Of a DNA stretch of 64,000 nucleotides, positions 1 through 18,699 are shown one piece after another; position 1 is the stretch's first letter; every line of letters begins with the position of its first letter. This DNA is from Lonicera japonica (Eukaryota > Streptophyta > Magnoliopsida > Dipsacales > Caprifoliaceae): contig CM038464.1 in NCBI GenBank assembly GCA_021464415.1, forward strand, positions 1,116,001-1,180,000. Reading direction: 5' to 3'. The notes under the pieces were generated by a model that was not told the origin of the DNA, ran no database searches, and worked only from the letters and a program-made list of their open reading frames with translations. The position numbers and the translations under genes were made by a program.

Positions 1-222
1 GTCTTGACCTTATCCTAGCTAGTTCACAATTGGAAGAACAAAAAATTCCTACCTACAAATACAGACAAAGGATCGGTCTAAAACTACCCCCCACTATCCT
101 GAAATCATTGATCTAAGTTTGTTTACACGGTAGGATTCGAAAATTCCTCTTCTGCTTCTTTGGTGGCCCCAGAATTTCCAAAATCCCTAATATTACACAA
201 CAGCCACAGCCCCGTCTTCACT

Positions 223-7715
<7,493 letters not shown>

Positions 7716-7930
7716 TACAACCAGGATTCAAAAGCAGGAAAAAGATCACACAGCAGTATATAGAAATAGTACCGTGCAAACCCTAGATTGGAAATATTGT
7801 GATGAAATGAAACTACAATTAAGTAAGAGATCAAGAAGTCAACAGAACAATTGAAGAAATTAAGATATGAACAGTGAAACCTGTTACTTGAACGGGATGA
7901 GTTGAGTTAGACCTCAAAAGCAGCAAAACA

Positions 7931-7935
<5 letters not shown>

Positions 7936-7962
<27 letters not shown>
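7936..7962. repeat. (GA)n microsatellite in the ELF6-like 5' leader or proximal promoter
   Basis: An uninterrupted GA dinucleotide run of about 27 bases lies 220 bp upstream of the ELF6-like start codon. Read on the transcribed strand it is a CT run. GA/CT runs are common in plant core promoters and 5' leaders and can bind BPC/GAGA-type factors, but whether this copy is functional is inference. Confidence 0.85.
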
Positions 7963-7966
<4 letters not shown>

Positions 7967-7999
7967 TGCGAAATTTTGTATGTCTATAGTTTTAGTTCG

Positions 8000-10551
8000 A
8001 CGGACATCTTGATCTGCGCAAAATATAATTTCTTACTGTGGTCTCTCTAAACTACGCTGGCTATACATCGCGCACGGGTGAGCCAGCGGTTCCTGAGCCG
8101 CGTGATCTTCGGTTGCGACCTGTGGTGCCAATCTTCTGAGTTGGGTTTGTGGTGCGTTGTTTACCAGCAGCGCGTGTTAGCCTCTCGTGAGTACGTATCC
8201 GGTACTTTTGCATCCCATCGTGCTTATGATGGAGACGGCTTTTACAGCGTCAAAAGACCACGACAAGTCGACAAGTTTAGAGATTCCGAATGTTGAAATT
8301 GTGGATTCACAAGTCCAAACGATTTCCCTTCTGCGTCCATAGTCTCACCTCCAAAAGTCAGAGTTATAAAGAAAGGATCTTAAATGACTAATTTTTTAGC
8401 TTTTAAATACCAACTAATTATTTTAAGAAGGTAAAAAAATTGTTAAAAATAATTTCTATGATTACTATATTATACTTGCTAAATTTTATTGAAAATTTCA
8501 ATTGATAAGTAGCTTAACTAATAAATTGATACATATGCGTATTTCTAACTATCTAAATTTTAGATTTTATCTAAGTGACTCTCTAGTTGAATTTTTCGAT
8601 GAAATTTAGTGAGAATGGTCTACTAATTATGAAAATCATTTTCACCAAATTTCAACAAAAAATTCATCCGTTTGCACCCTTAAAATTATTGATTCTTACG
8701 CTATACATGTACGATTGTATGTATAATTTAAAAATAACGTAATAAAAATGGTTATTATAAATGGTTTAGTGGCTAAATGTAAACTAATATTACTTAAGTC
8801 AAAAGTTTGATTCTTGTTGTAAATAATTTTTTTATTAAAAAAAATTGAAGGGTGAAATTAGAAAATGAAAGTTGGATATAATTTCAAAGCGGTTGATATT
8901 AGTCTTACGGTCCCAACAAAAATAAAATAGTCTTGATTTCATAAAATAATATAGATGAGCACTTGAGCACACGTGATGCGTTTACACATTTAATTTCATA
9001 CACACAACAATCTATTACAAGAGCAAAAATATCAAAAACAACTTTTAATGATTTAAATTATTACGTTTTTCCACACAATAATAGCGATAGAGGTAATGAA
9101 TTAAACAAAATAGCAATAGAGATAAAATAAGAATTCGCCAAAAAAAATTTGTCTCAATCTAATTTAATTGCTTTCAATTTATACTTGGATAAACGGTGAT
9201 ACTACTTGAGTGAAGAGATGACGCTATATAACACATTGCAATTATTTGCTTCCACCATTGTCAACAAAGGGAAGGAGGCTTTTGAACAAATTGCACTCAC
9301 TATTAAAGACAATCTGGATCAATAACTTCATATATAAAAATCGAATGTGACCTCCTTATTATAAAAATAAATAATACAAATACAAAGTTGTTGGTTACAA
9401 TCTAAAGCTATTCTACTCAATTGAAAAAATATATATTATCATATAAGCACAAAAAGTTGTCCCATACGAACAGCACCGATCCTATGATTTGGAGGAGCAT
9501 GTGCGAAAGTTCAAAATTTTAACTTAATCATGTAAAATATCAAAAACATTTACTTCCTTTTTTTTAAGATTAGAAAAATGCAACAAAAAAATATTTAAGA
9601 AATCCAAACGAATGAATAAAGAATTATTTTTTCTTCTAAATAAATGGAATTAATGGGTATTCGACAATAGTTATGAAGAAAGAAAGCGGGAGAGGTGTGA
9701 ATGAGTCCATAAGTAGTGGACTAGTAAGAAATGTTATAGTTATCTTTGAAAGATTTTTAAAAAATAGACATAGAAATGAAAAAGTAGCTAATATAGAATT
9801 TTACATCTTTTATTAGGTATGCCTTTACAATTCTAATTTTAAATTTGGGCATTTTCATTGTTAACAAATAAATATAAAAGTTGAAACATGGACCCCTAAT
9901 TTTATAAAGGCTAATCACTATTTAGACTCTGGACTCTATGCAGTTGTTCACCCTGCACATCCTCATAACCGGCTCTATATATGAATATGAGTGAAGCGAT
10001 GAAATATAGAACAGTGAATGTGCTTGCATTATTATTTACTATTTATTTATAGAAATTGATGACTTGTAAATCTAGTTAGACTTATTTAACCATTCATTTA
10101 GTTATTATTTGATAGTAGTCAATTTGCATAGAATGTGGTTCGAGCATTTATAACATGAAGAGTAACAATACAAGGTGTATAGAGGTGGTTCAGCCTTATG
10201 AAGGGCCTTTACTCCACTCCTGTTAAATGAGCTCGGAACTTGGATGGGTTTTTTTATTATAAAAATATTACAAATGGACGTAGATAAGTCACTCAACTAA
10301 TCTAATCTAAATATTACAAATGAACAAATATGAAGACTGTGAAATAATGAATGTTTGGTTCAATATTATCCACAAGCCTACCTAGTTCTTAAGTTACTTA
10401 TTCCCTAGACCCAGGCTCTCAATAAACGTGTTTTTTACCAACGCTCAAAGCATACATAATAGTTGTTTAATTATCCTTTTTTTTCGGTAGAAATTCCACC
10501 CATTTAAAGTAAATGCCTTCTATATAAACATGAAACTTAACACATGCTAAA
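8000..10551. other. AT-rich intergenic DNA upstream of the ELF6-like gene
   Basis: No credible coding region was found here. The first 350 bp are less AT-rich and contain a 72-codon open frame (8078-8296) that resembles nothing I recognise; they may belong to the gene's upstream promoter. The rest is AT-rich with short open frames only. The one structured patch is the tRNA-like head at 8761-8846, listed separately. Confidence 0.6.
8761..8846 (+). repeat. Possible SINE head (tRNA-like A and B boxes)
   Basis: The sequence TGGTTTAGTGGCTAA resembles a Pol III A box, and AGTTTGATTCT about 40 bp later resembles a B box. An A/T-rich tail follows. This is the layout of a tRNA-derived SINE, but both boxes deviate from consensus and no target duplication was found, so chance similarity is possible. 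Confidence 0.28.
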
Positions 10552-13277
10552 TATAACAACCCGCCTTTTTAAAGGTATGCGTTAACGAATGCTGTCTCTA
10601 ATAACAGCTAAAAATATAGGCAAATTAATAAGATTAAACGCAACATCATTGAAAATTCTGAAATTTCACGAAAATTCGGCATGATGCCTCTGTATATATA
10701 ATATAGCAATCATGTTGAAAAATTTAAAGAATGCAACTTTACAAGTTCAAATCCCTCATGAAAAAGAAAAATATTACAATACAAATCCCAATTGTTTTCC
10801 AAAGTAAAAATAATTACAAATTATCTATTTACAAATTATATAGACACATGATATATGCGATTAATGCCCAATAACTAGAAAAATACTAAACATGACTCAT
10901 GGTATCAGAGACTACGAAAATCCCACACTCTTCCCCGTGAACCCAACAAAAAGCTATAAGAAATACCTGCAATGAGAAATGAGGGAATAAGCCAAAGCTG
11001 GCCTAGTGAAAACCATAGGGGAAGGGAAAAATGCAATGAATATGCAAGAAACCAATGTCTACAAACTTCATGTTATAGAACAATAGTTATAAAAGTTCAG
11101 CTTGTAAAATAGTCAATGATTTATACAATTAAAAATAAGTTGGTCCGCCCCGGCATACTGACCTACCTCAAACAACCATATCCCAAGGTACAATACCATT
11201 GTACCGCTCATAACACAATTCCCCCACCTCCTCCTCCTCCTCGACCTAATACCGGTACTAAACAAAATTTACTACACTCATACGCACCTCATTTTTCCAT
11301 GAACCTGTGCACTGGTAACCATGTTTTTCGACACCCCATCCATCCCATGGGTCTGTGCAATAATATATTACAAGCATTTCTATACTGGTGCTTATCCGAT
11401 TCCAATAATTTCACTATCTCAATATTGAACGATAGTAGTAATGCCCAGGGATTTATTTTAATAATTAAAATAGTAATAACCCATGAATAAAGTTAAAACA
11501 ATTATCTTAAAAGTTCTCATGAATAATTTTCTTAGCTTCACAATAATAATAAAAATGCCATTTCATGGGTTAGTATACTACTTTTGGCAAAATCATACTA
11601 TTTTTCCTAACAAAGTTCCTTTGTATAATCTTAAAAAAGGACCAACACCATAATTTAGTAAAAACCATAATTAATGGTCAAAATTCTCAGATTTGTTTAA
11701 GTTATGCATTGCACCATTACTATACTCTTCATTCAATTAATGTCTTTTCAAGTGAAAAACAATTAAATATAGTTCTAGACCACTTGATAAGGCAACAACC
11801 CACCAATTAACATGTCTAAACATAGTTTAAGAGACAATGAAATACTATGCATATTCATAATTTGATTTACATGCTCATGTTATCCATGCTTTGTATTAAC
11901 ATTTGCTAAATCTTCCAATTTCTTAAGCTTAATCCAAACTAGCAAGTGGGGGTAACACTAGACCTTAGAAAAATCTCAAACACCACATGCATATCTAACT
12001 ACAGGCTGTAATCATGTATTTAGAGGCATTATATTCTGGAAATTTAAGAAAAACATGTAGTTTAGTGAGTATTAGACATACATCGGTTGATTTATAGTCA
12101 TTTCGGTACCAAAATCACAAAACAGTCCATAAATACCAATATGCATAATAATTAACCTTGATATTTATCATAATTAGTGTTGTAAACAACTAAATGCAAG
12201 CTTAAATCATAAAAATATGAATTTATCCTAACAAATGCAGAGAAAATTGTGATTTTGATACGGAAATGCTACATTATCTCTCTAGTAAGCAATATATTGA
12301 AAAAATGAGAGAAAAGGGGAGATTCCCACCTTATTGAAGCTCTAACTTTGAAAATTAAGTGGATGATTGAGTCGAATTAAGATAATCCCAAATATCTCCC
12401 AAATAGCTTCAAGCTTCAATAATGGAGGATGAGGAAGATGATGAATACAGGGTTAAGGATGATTTAGTGGAGATTTAGTATATAGAGGATGAATGCCCAA
12501 TGATCTCTTAAACACCCCCTAAAAACAAGCTCTCATCTCTCTCCAAAGTGTTCTAAGGGTTGGGGTTGAAATTGTGACAAAAGGGGGTGAAAATGACGCT
12601 TTAAAGTGTTATAAACGGGCCCAGATTTGTTGCCCGACCGGTCCACAAAAAGGCCAAACCAGTCCGCGCTTTAGCACTTTTAGGTCTGGAGCACTATTTG
12701 TATTTCAGTCATAACTTTTCGCTCAAAACTCCAATTTGGGTGATCTTTATTTCCACGGAAAGGTATTTCAAATATCTACAACTTACTAAGAGGAAGTTTT
12801 CCCAAATTATGGATGGATAATTTCCAGAAATTCGTCGAAGACAGCACTCTACCATGACGTTACCGAACGATCAGATTTTGTTAACCGGCCTACTTCGCAC
12901 ATTGTTTTGACTAACTAGGAGCATGAATTGACTTTCGGTCAAAACACGAAAGTTGTAGATAGTATCAAAATCTTGATATAGGCATAAACGGAGACTTAAT
13001 CAGATAAAAAATGGAGAAGTTACGATATCTCAAAGTTAGCTAAAAATTAGTTAATCGCGTAAAGTAAAAACACGCAATTAATATCTCGATTTCAATTCGG
13101 ACCACCGAAATTAAAAAACGATTGTTCCAAAAGACTCAAGATACCTCATATGATATGCTAAAATTATTAGATCAACTAAGAAGGGTCCGAAACCAAAGTT
13201 TCATGCCCTAATGGAGATTAAGCCTTAACTGGGCTTAAAAAGATGATTAACTCGAAAATGGAACATGGGGTGTTACA
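10552..13277 (-). mobile_element. Solo LTR, large (2.7 kb), Ty3/Gypsy chromovirus-like
   Basis: The segment is bounded by a perfect 5-bp target duplication CTAAA (10547-10551 and 13278-13282). Read on the minus strand it begins TGTAACACCCC, a start typical of plant chromovirus (Tekay-type) LTRs, and ends GGGTTGTTATA; the terminal CA has become TA. No gag or pol coding sequence lies inside or beside it, so it is a solo LTR left by recombination between the two LTRs of a full element. Lineage is inferred from the terminal sequence and size only. Small open frames inside (for example 11116-11490) look like chance. Confidence 0.82.
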
Positions 13278-13282
13278 CTAAA

Positions 13283-13579
13283 TATCTTGAAACTAAGATC
13301 ATAGCTGCACGTAATCCCTGTCACAATGGGTAAGATCCATGCTTTGCATTCAAATACTGCTTAACCTTCACTCCAACCACCTTATTGTGGTAATTGGAGT
13401 GCATTTAACGCCGATAGTGTCTTCCTAACAAAACAGAGCGTCTTATAGTCAGAAAATATTGTAGTGGCTAATTAATCTGCTACTTCGTTCTCCTGCAGAC
13501 TTGTAGACCTTTAAGAGCTCTGCTAGCTCTATAGATTTGTTTAATAGTCTTCCTTAGGTCTTGCGAACACTTAGAGAAC
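13283..13579. other. Short spacer between two solo LTRs
   Basis: About 300 bp of unannotated sequence separates two solo LTRs. It continues in character after 15149, as expected if one ancestral intergenic stretch was split by the second insertion. No gene or RNA signal was seen. Confidence 0.5.
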
Positions 13580-13584
13580 ATTTG

Positions 13585-15143
13585 TATTGGTCGAATAATG
13601 ACCCTAGAGGGGGGTGAATAGGGTTTTCCAAATTAAATACGGAATTAAAAATATTTTTGAAAATGCCTAAGCAATAAAACTTAGCTAAACAAATTTATTA
13701 AGTAAATCAAAATTTAATCAAGCAATCTTAACACATAAGCAATAATAGAGTAATTATAATTATAAGTAAATAAAGAGCTTGAGTTAGAAGATTAAACCGA
13801 TTAAAGCCCAAGATGATTTGTTCACGCGGTTCGACTACCTAAACCATACTTCCGCGCTTAGTTAGTTTCCCGAGAATTTTTACTATTCAATCTTCTTCGG
13901 GTGAAGATCAAACCTAAATACAAATGTTGTTATGCACGCAACACTCACAATGTAGCTGCACTCACTACACTTCTCACAAAGATATGCTTTCTTACTCTAT
14001 AAAGAGACAAACTCTTTTTTGAAATGAAGAATGATTTGTTTGTGGTGATACACACCAATACAATAACTCTCAAGTGTTTACAAGATATGAAAAGTAGCTC
14101 ACACTAGAAGTTATCAAGTTTTGATAAAAAAATATATAACTCAAAAGATGAAAGATTGATAAAAAAATGTTCTTGACTCTTTGAATATTTGAACTTGATG
14201 AAGAATATAGTATTAGAATGATTCAATGTATGTTAAAACATGTCTAGGACCTCATATATATATCTTGCAAAAGTATATGTCCGTTGGGGGTGATTAAGAA
14301 AAGTTTTGGGTCAAAAGTTGACATTTTCAAACTTTCCAACGACTAGTTTTGTTGACCAGAAATTCAAATTTTATTCGATTTGTTTTGATCATATCTTCTA
14401 ATCCGACTGTTGGATCATACTCAAATTTTGGTCATAAATGCTAAGAGATGTTAATTAACTACTATAAAAATTTCAAAGTGATCAGAGTCTGGGAAGGCCT
14501 CCATCAGACCGTTAGATCAAAGTTGTGCAAAAACTGAGCGAATCTTAAATGTAAAATAAAAACTTTTTTGCAATTTAGCAATTTTCTTCCAAATACAATT
14601 CTAATGATTTGTGAACTTCAAAGATATGTTTATAAGATACCTATTTTTATGAGATCTTAAAATATGATCTTTTAAAATTAATATTAATTTATTTTAAAAC
14701 TCGGTATTTGTAAAATGATGCTTTTCAATGAAATTCAATTTCAAGCTTGTTTGAATCAATATTTAAAAGATGCATGAATACGTTTGAGTTAGAAAAATTT
14801 GATCAATAAAGTACATTTACATAAATCTTAAGCACTCACTCAATTACTGAATTAGTGAGTCTTCGAATACTTTGATTTGTTTCTTCAAATTAATCTTCAC
14901 TTAAAGCTTTTTCCTATAAGCTTTTCATATAGTCTTTTAATCCTTTGTGCTTCATGATTTGCATTGAGAGGTTTGATCTTCCTTGTCTTATCCAATGATC
15001 GAATAGTGAAAGAGTGATCATTGTCATGTTTTTCTTGAATTTTTCAAGTAAATAAACTATATACTTATATTAAGAAACATGTTAAATTACACATAATTGA
15101 TTTATTGTTATTATCAAAATAAGATTAAGACCTTAGGTCAACA
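13585..15143 (-). mobile_element. Solo LTR (1.56 kb), possibly Sirevirus/Copia-type
   Basis: A perfect 5-bp duplication ATTTG flanks it (13580-13584 and 15144-15148). On the minus strand it starts TGTTGACCTAAGG and continues with a TTTTGATAATAACAA block. It ends with a C-rich CACCCCCCTCTAGGGTCA block and CCAATA, so the final CA has mutated to TA. Such a start and C-rich tail are what I would expect of Sirevirus-type Copia LTRs, but that assignment is from general knowledge, not a search. No internal coding sequence remains. Confidence 0.75.
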
Positions 15144-15148
15144 ATTTG

Positions 15149-15927
15149 TGTGAGGGCACCAGCCTCGTGTGCTTGTTATACAGGTCTGTTGGGTCAGCAA
15201 TCTGGTCCGTAACATGTGTTGATACGGCTTCAACACAAAATGTTAACCCGACTTTGTCAAACAAAAATTCATACTCATAAAAAATTATTCATGCTTATGA
15301 CTTTTGCACTGTAAATAATGCGTGCGTAAGTTACTATTTATTATTTTAAAAAAAAAATATTATATGACATTAAGAATATATGTCGATGGACTTCAATTTT
15401 AGTGCAAAATTTACATAAAATTGGATATACACATTTATATTATAAATTGTGTTTGCAAAGGAGATAGAGGAAATTATAAGAAATAAATGAAATAGATCAA
15501 AGTGTATATGATGCATTTTGTGAGTGGTTAAAAGTTAAATCAAGAGTGGGTGAGTTACCCTGGTATTAAAGTCACATGAACATGAGAGAGATCTCTAGTT
15601 CAAATATCATCAAGAGAGATTTATAGTGAGTTTTCGTTACTTATAGTTAAAATGAAATATTTGGACTTCCCTTAAATTGATGTCTCATATTAAGACGTGT
15701 GCCACGAGGACATATTAATAACTTGTTTATATAAATAATAAAGATTTAATACTCATTCTAGACAAAAAAAAAATGAAAACAAAATACATTATTAATTAAA
15801 ATTTATAGATTTAACAACTCAATGACTCTAATACCATTTTTTTTTACATTTTCCTAATTGTTTATACATTATTATGAATTTTTGTATCCATTCTTAGGAA
15901 GGCTTGAAAATTGGGGAATTTTTTAGG
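15149..15927. other. AT-rich spacer with a possible SINE head
   Basis: No coding region was seen. At 15546-15612 a tRNA-like pair occurs: GGGTGAGTTACC followed by CTAGTTCAAATATCAT, resembling Pol III A and B boxes. This is weak evidence for a decayed SINE. Confidence 0.35.
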
Positions 15928-16102
15928 AAAAGTAAAAGGTGATTTAGACTTTGGGTGCTAAAGTTTTGCATAATAGGTGTTTGAGTGTCATTTTGGACGG
16001 AATCCGTCAATTAGCGTTGTCAACTGTTAGCTCCGTTAATTTTTGACCAATTTTACCCATTTTACCTTTAGAAAAAGACAAAACATATTACTCTTGCGTA
16101 GG

Positions 16103-17302
16103 TGTGAGAATCCGGACCCGCGCGACCTGAGAGGTCTTCGTTCTCGGTTTTATTGAAAAACATGTTTTGTAGAGTCGCCAGTTTGTTTTACCAGAAAACA
16201 AACAAAAGATCGTACAAAGGACAATTCGAAAACGAATTATCTTTCATACGTTTGAAACCAGAGATTTGTTTTGAAAAATGACTTTGCTAGGGTTCGGGAA
16301 CTACGTTACGAATTGGGAAGGTGTTAGGCACCCAATTCGCCCTTTCGCTCTCTTAATGGATCATGTATCTAATTTCTATTTTAGATATCTTGCAAGTAGT
16401 TCGAATAGTTTTCAGAATAGTCCTTTCCGGATAAATCTAGTTTAAAACAATATTTTGAAATCAGACTCGAGCTTTGCGAGCGCTTACGTATTCATTCGTA
16501 GAATGAAATCAGAGTCTCGTAGTTCCTTTCTTTGGAAACTATTTTTGTATTTTTGCTTGTTTTGAAAACGTGTCAAAACGAGTTTTAAATTTCTTGTAAA
16601 ATTTAGAACGGACATGTTTTGAAAGCAATGAACTTCTTTGCAAGTTATCTAATTTTCTGTATTAAAAGTGAAATTAAATGCAGTGCTGAAATAGAGGATT
16701 TGGTAGAAAGACGTACCTGATGCGCTTGAAGAAGAAATAAGAGCCTTGCCTTGTTGCCTTGCTTGCTTCCTTCTCTCTCTCTAAAACTTTTCTCTCTCTA
16801 GATTTTCTCTCTCTAAAACTTTCTATCTCTAGAAATTCTCTCTCAGAATTTCTCTAAAATGACTCTTTAAAGATTTTGACAGAGTTTCTACTTACTAAAA
16901 ACACTATTCAGTGTTGATGCCCCTTAAATGGGATTCCAAGGGTCCTATTTATAGAGGAAAAATGCAGAAAAATGACCTGGGTAGCCGCGCGGCTAGGAGC
17001 CAGCCGTACGGCTAGGGAGGGAGCGTGCAGCTAGGGCGTGTGGCTCGGGCTTACGGCTCGTGGCAGCTCGGAGCCAACCGTGCGGCTAGGGTATGCGCCA
17101 ACCGTGCGGTTGGAGGCGTGCGGCTGGCTGTCAAAAAATGCAATTTTCCTGGTAAGCGAAGTGGCAACAAGGTTGTGGTTAGTTCCTAACGCGCTCGAAA
17201 ATCAGGGTTTTTCCTAACAGTCTCTTGTATGCATGATGACTGAAGACTTGATGCAGAATGCTTGTTAGGTTCACATGAGAGTCGCGGATTGGGGTGTTCA
17301 CA
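16103..17302 (-). mobile_element. Solo LTR (1.2 kb) nested in a TIR element
   Basis: A perfect 5-bp duplication GTAGG (16098-16102 and 17303-17307) flanks a segment beginning TGTGAGAATCC and ending GGTGTTCACA, so it has canonical TG...CA ends. A TATAAATA box lies on the minus strand at 16953-16946, followed by a GA-rich leader, so transcription was probably leftward. No internal region survives. At 16980-17135 it carries short GC-rich repeats, reported separately. Confidence 0.85.
16981..17135. repeat. GC-rich degenerate repeat of short palindromes inside the solo LTR
   Basis: Repeated motifs of the form (A)RCCGNNCGGYT followed by AGGG or GG occur about every 15-40 bp. Two are perfect 12-bp palindromes: AGCCGCGCGGCT at 16983-16994 and AGCCGTACGGCT at 17002-17013. 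AACCGTGCGGTT at 17100-17111 is nearly so. The patch stands out sharply from the AT-rich surroundings. It lies upstream of the inferred minus-strand TATA box, that is in U3, where LTR enhancers usually sit. Confidence 0.7.
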
Positions 17303-17529
17303 GTAGGGGTAAAATGGTAAAAAATTAATGGAGTTAACGGTTGACCACGTTGACTAACGGTTTTCATCCAAAATGGCACCCAAACATCTATTATGCAAGA
17401 CTTTGGCACCGAATGTCTGATTTGCAAGAACAAACGTCACCTAAAGTCTAAATCACCCAAAAATAAATTATGGTAACCAATAGTTAGTATAAATCGTCTT
17501 CACTCACCTTCTCTCTTCGAGTGAATCGT

Positions 17530-17730
17530 TATTTTTATTTTTTTTGGTGAAATTTGAACAAATATATTAATCAACAAACGAAGACAAAAACAAAAAGAAC
17601 AACAGCAAAACTACACTTGGACTAATAGCCCAAACAACATATTCCAGATCTAACAATACATCCACCTAAACAAGCAAAATATTGTCTCTTAATCCCCATT
17701 CTCTACAAATGACCAATTAAAAAAAAGTTC
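17530..17730 (-). mobile_element. Probable LINE 3'-end fragment with poly(A) tail
   Basis: A T-run (a poly(A) tail on the minus strand) followed by GGTGAAATTTGAACAAATAT resembles the 3' terminus of plant L1-type LINEs and is laid out like the LINE tail at 39091-39140. Only about 200 bp can be recognised, with no coding sequence. This is probably a strongly 5'-truncated insertion. Confidence 0.42.
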
Positions 17731-18360
17731 TCTTGCTCTTCCATGTCCATGATTGATTAAGCCAAAATATTGCATTTTTATACATATTTATATGGCTTAA
17801 TATGCATGAATTTGATTTTAATTAAACTAAATTGTTAAGAATTGAGTTTTAATCATGAAATAAGATAGTATGTTTGTTTCTAATACACTTTACCCTTTTT
17901 ACAGGTTACAAATGAACTAGAACGAATTCAGAAATAAATTTTCCTAAAATTAGTCATTGTTTGTCAAATTCGGAGCTAAATTGAGTTCAACAAGTGAACC
18001 GAATGCAAATCCCAAGCTCAAGCATGAAATGAGTGGATGAAAAAGACTAAGAGAAGCCAATATAGAGAAATCCCAAGCAAAGAATAGTCATTTGAATCAA
18101 ATCGGGAAATTTTCGGATGAAGAAGAGATTCACCGCGCGCAATGCTAATGTTCCATCTAATTTTGTTATTTATTCGTACATAATTTGAAGAAAACTCCAT
18201 AAATAGAAATTGTAGAGCTCTGAGTTAGCTATGCGTAGGCGAAAACCTTGCATCAATCAAAATTTGGAGCACAAAGTTATGGAAAAATACGATTAGTACG
18301 CCAGTGGATCAAGTTTGAACGCGAAAAAATAAATAAATTCATGATGTAGATATTTATCGA

Positions 18361-18433
18361 ATGTGGTCCTTAGCCTAGATAGAAAGTGATCAGCTCTCTA
18401 CTCATGCTTAGTCCAATGTTCGAATCCTGCGCC
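18361..18433 (+). repeat. Possible SINE head (tRNA-like boxes)
   Basis: TAGCCTAGATAGAAAGTGATCA is a weak A-box match, and GTTCGAATCCT is a good B-box match about 45 bp downstream. No terminal tail or duplication could be fixed, so this is a low-confidence tRNA-derived SINE remnant. Confidence 0.3.
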
Positions 18434-18449
18434 TAACAAATTTATGCTC

Positions 18450-18660
18450 CATTTTTAATTATTATTTTTAAGATGACCCGAGAATTTGAGCTGAAAGACC
18501 AATGCTCCCTTGTTAATTATTATTTTTAAGCTGACCTTAGAATTTGAGCTGGAAGACCAATTGGTTCCACTTTCTCCTCTCTTCCTTTTAAATGTTTTGT
18601 GGCCACCGCTTTTTTCTCTTTCTTTCAAATGTTCTGTGGCTACCACTTTTTTCTATCCAA
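18450..18660. repeat. Two adjacent short tandem duplications
   Basis: A unit of about 58 bp containing AATTATTATTTTTAAG and AGAATTTGAGCTG occurs twice in tandem (about 18456-18513 and 18514-18570). Immediately after, a unit of about 45 bp built on AAATGTTYTGTGGCYACC followed by a T/C-rich stretch also occurs twice (about 18589-18660). Copies differ by a few substitutions. They carry no credible gene. Confidence 0.7.
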
Positions 18661-18699
18661 ATGATGCAAGTCATATTAATTATATGAAATTTCATCGCT

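Larger units (their letters stand above)
15937..17458. mobile_element. Long-TIR DNA transposon (Mutator-like, non-autonomous), split by a solo LTR
   Basis: The left arm starting GGTGATTTAGACTTTGGGTG and the right arm, read in reverse as GGTGATTTAGACTTTAGGTG, are inverted copies that remain alignable for about 140 bp. The right arm holds an extra stretch of about 30 bp. Flanks AAAAGTAAA (15928-15936) and AAAAATAAA (17459-17467) match 8 of 9, consistent with a 9-bp Mutator-type duplication, though both are A-rich. Without the inserted 1.2-kb LTR the element is only about 0.3 kb, so it is essentially two TIRs and encodes nothing. Confidence 0.68.

Noticed and set aside
8078..8296. 72-codon open frame upstream of the ELF6-like gene
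   Set aside because: No recognisable domain, no splice context or partner exon; it lies in the likely promoter region and could be chance in a GC-richer patch.
13599..15140. TIR reading of the second solo LTR (TGACC...GGTCA ends)
   Set aside because: Extending to 13585-15143 gives an exact ATTTG duplication and a TG start on the minus strand, so a solo LTR is the better explanation.
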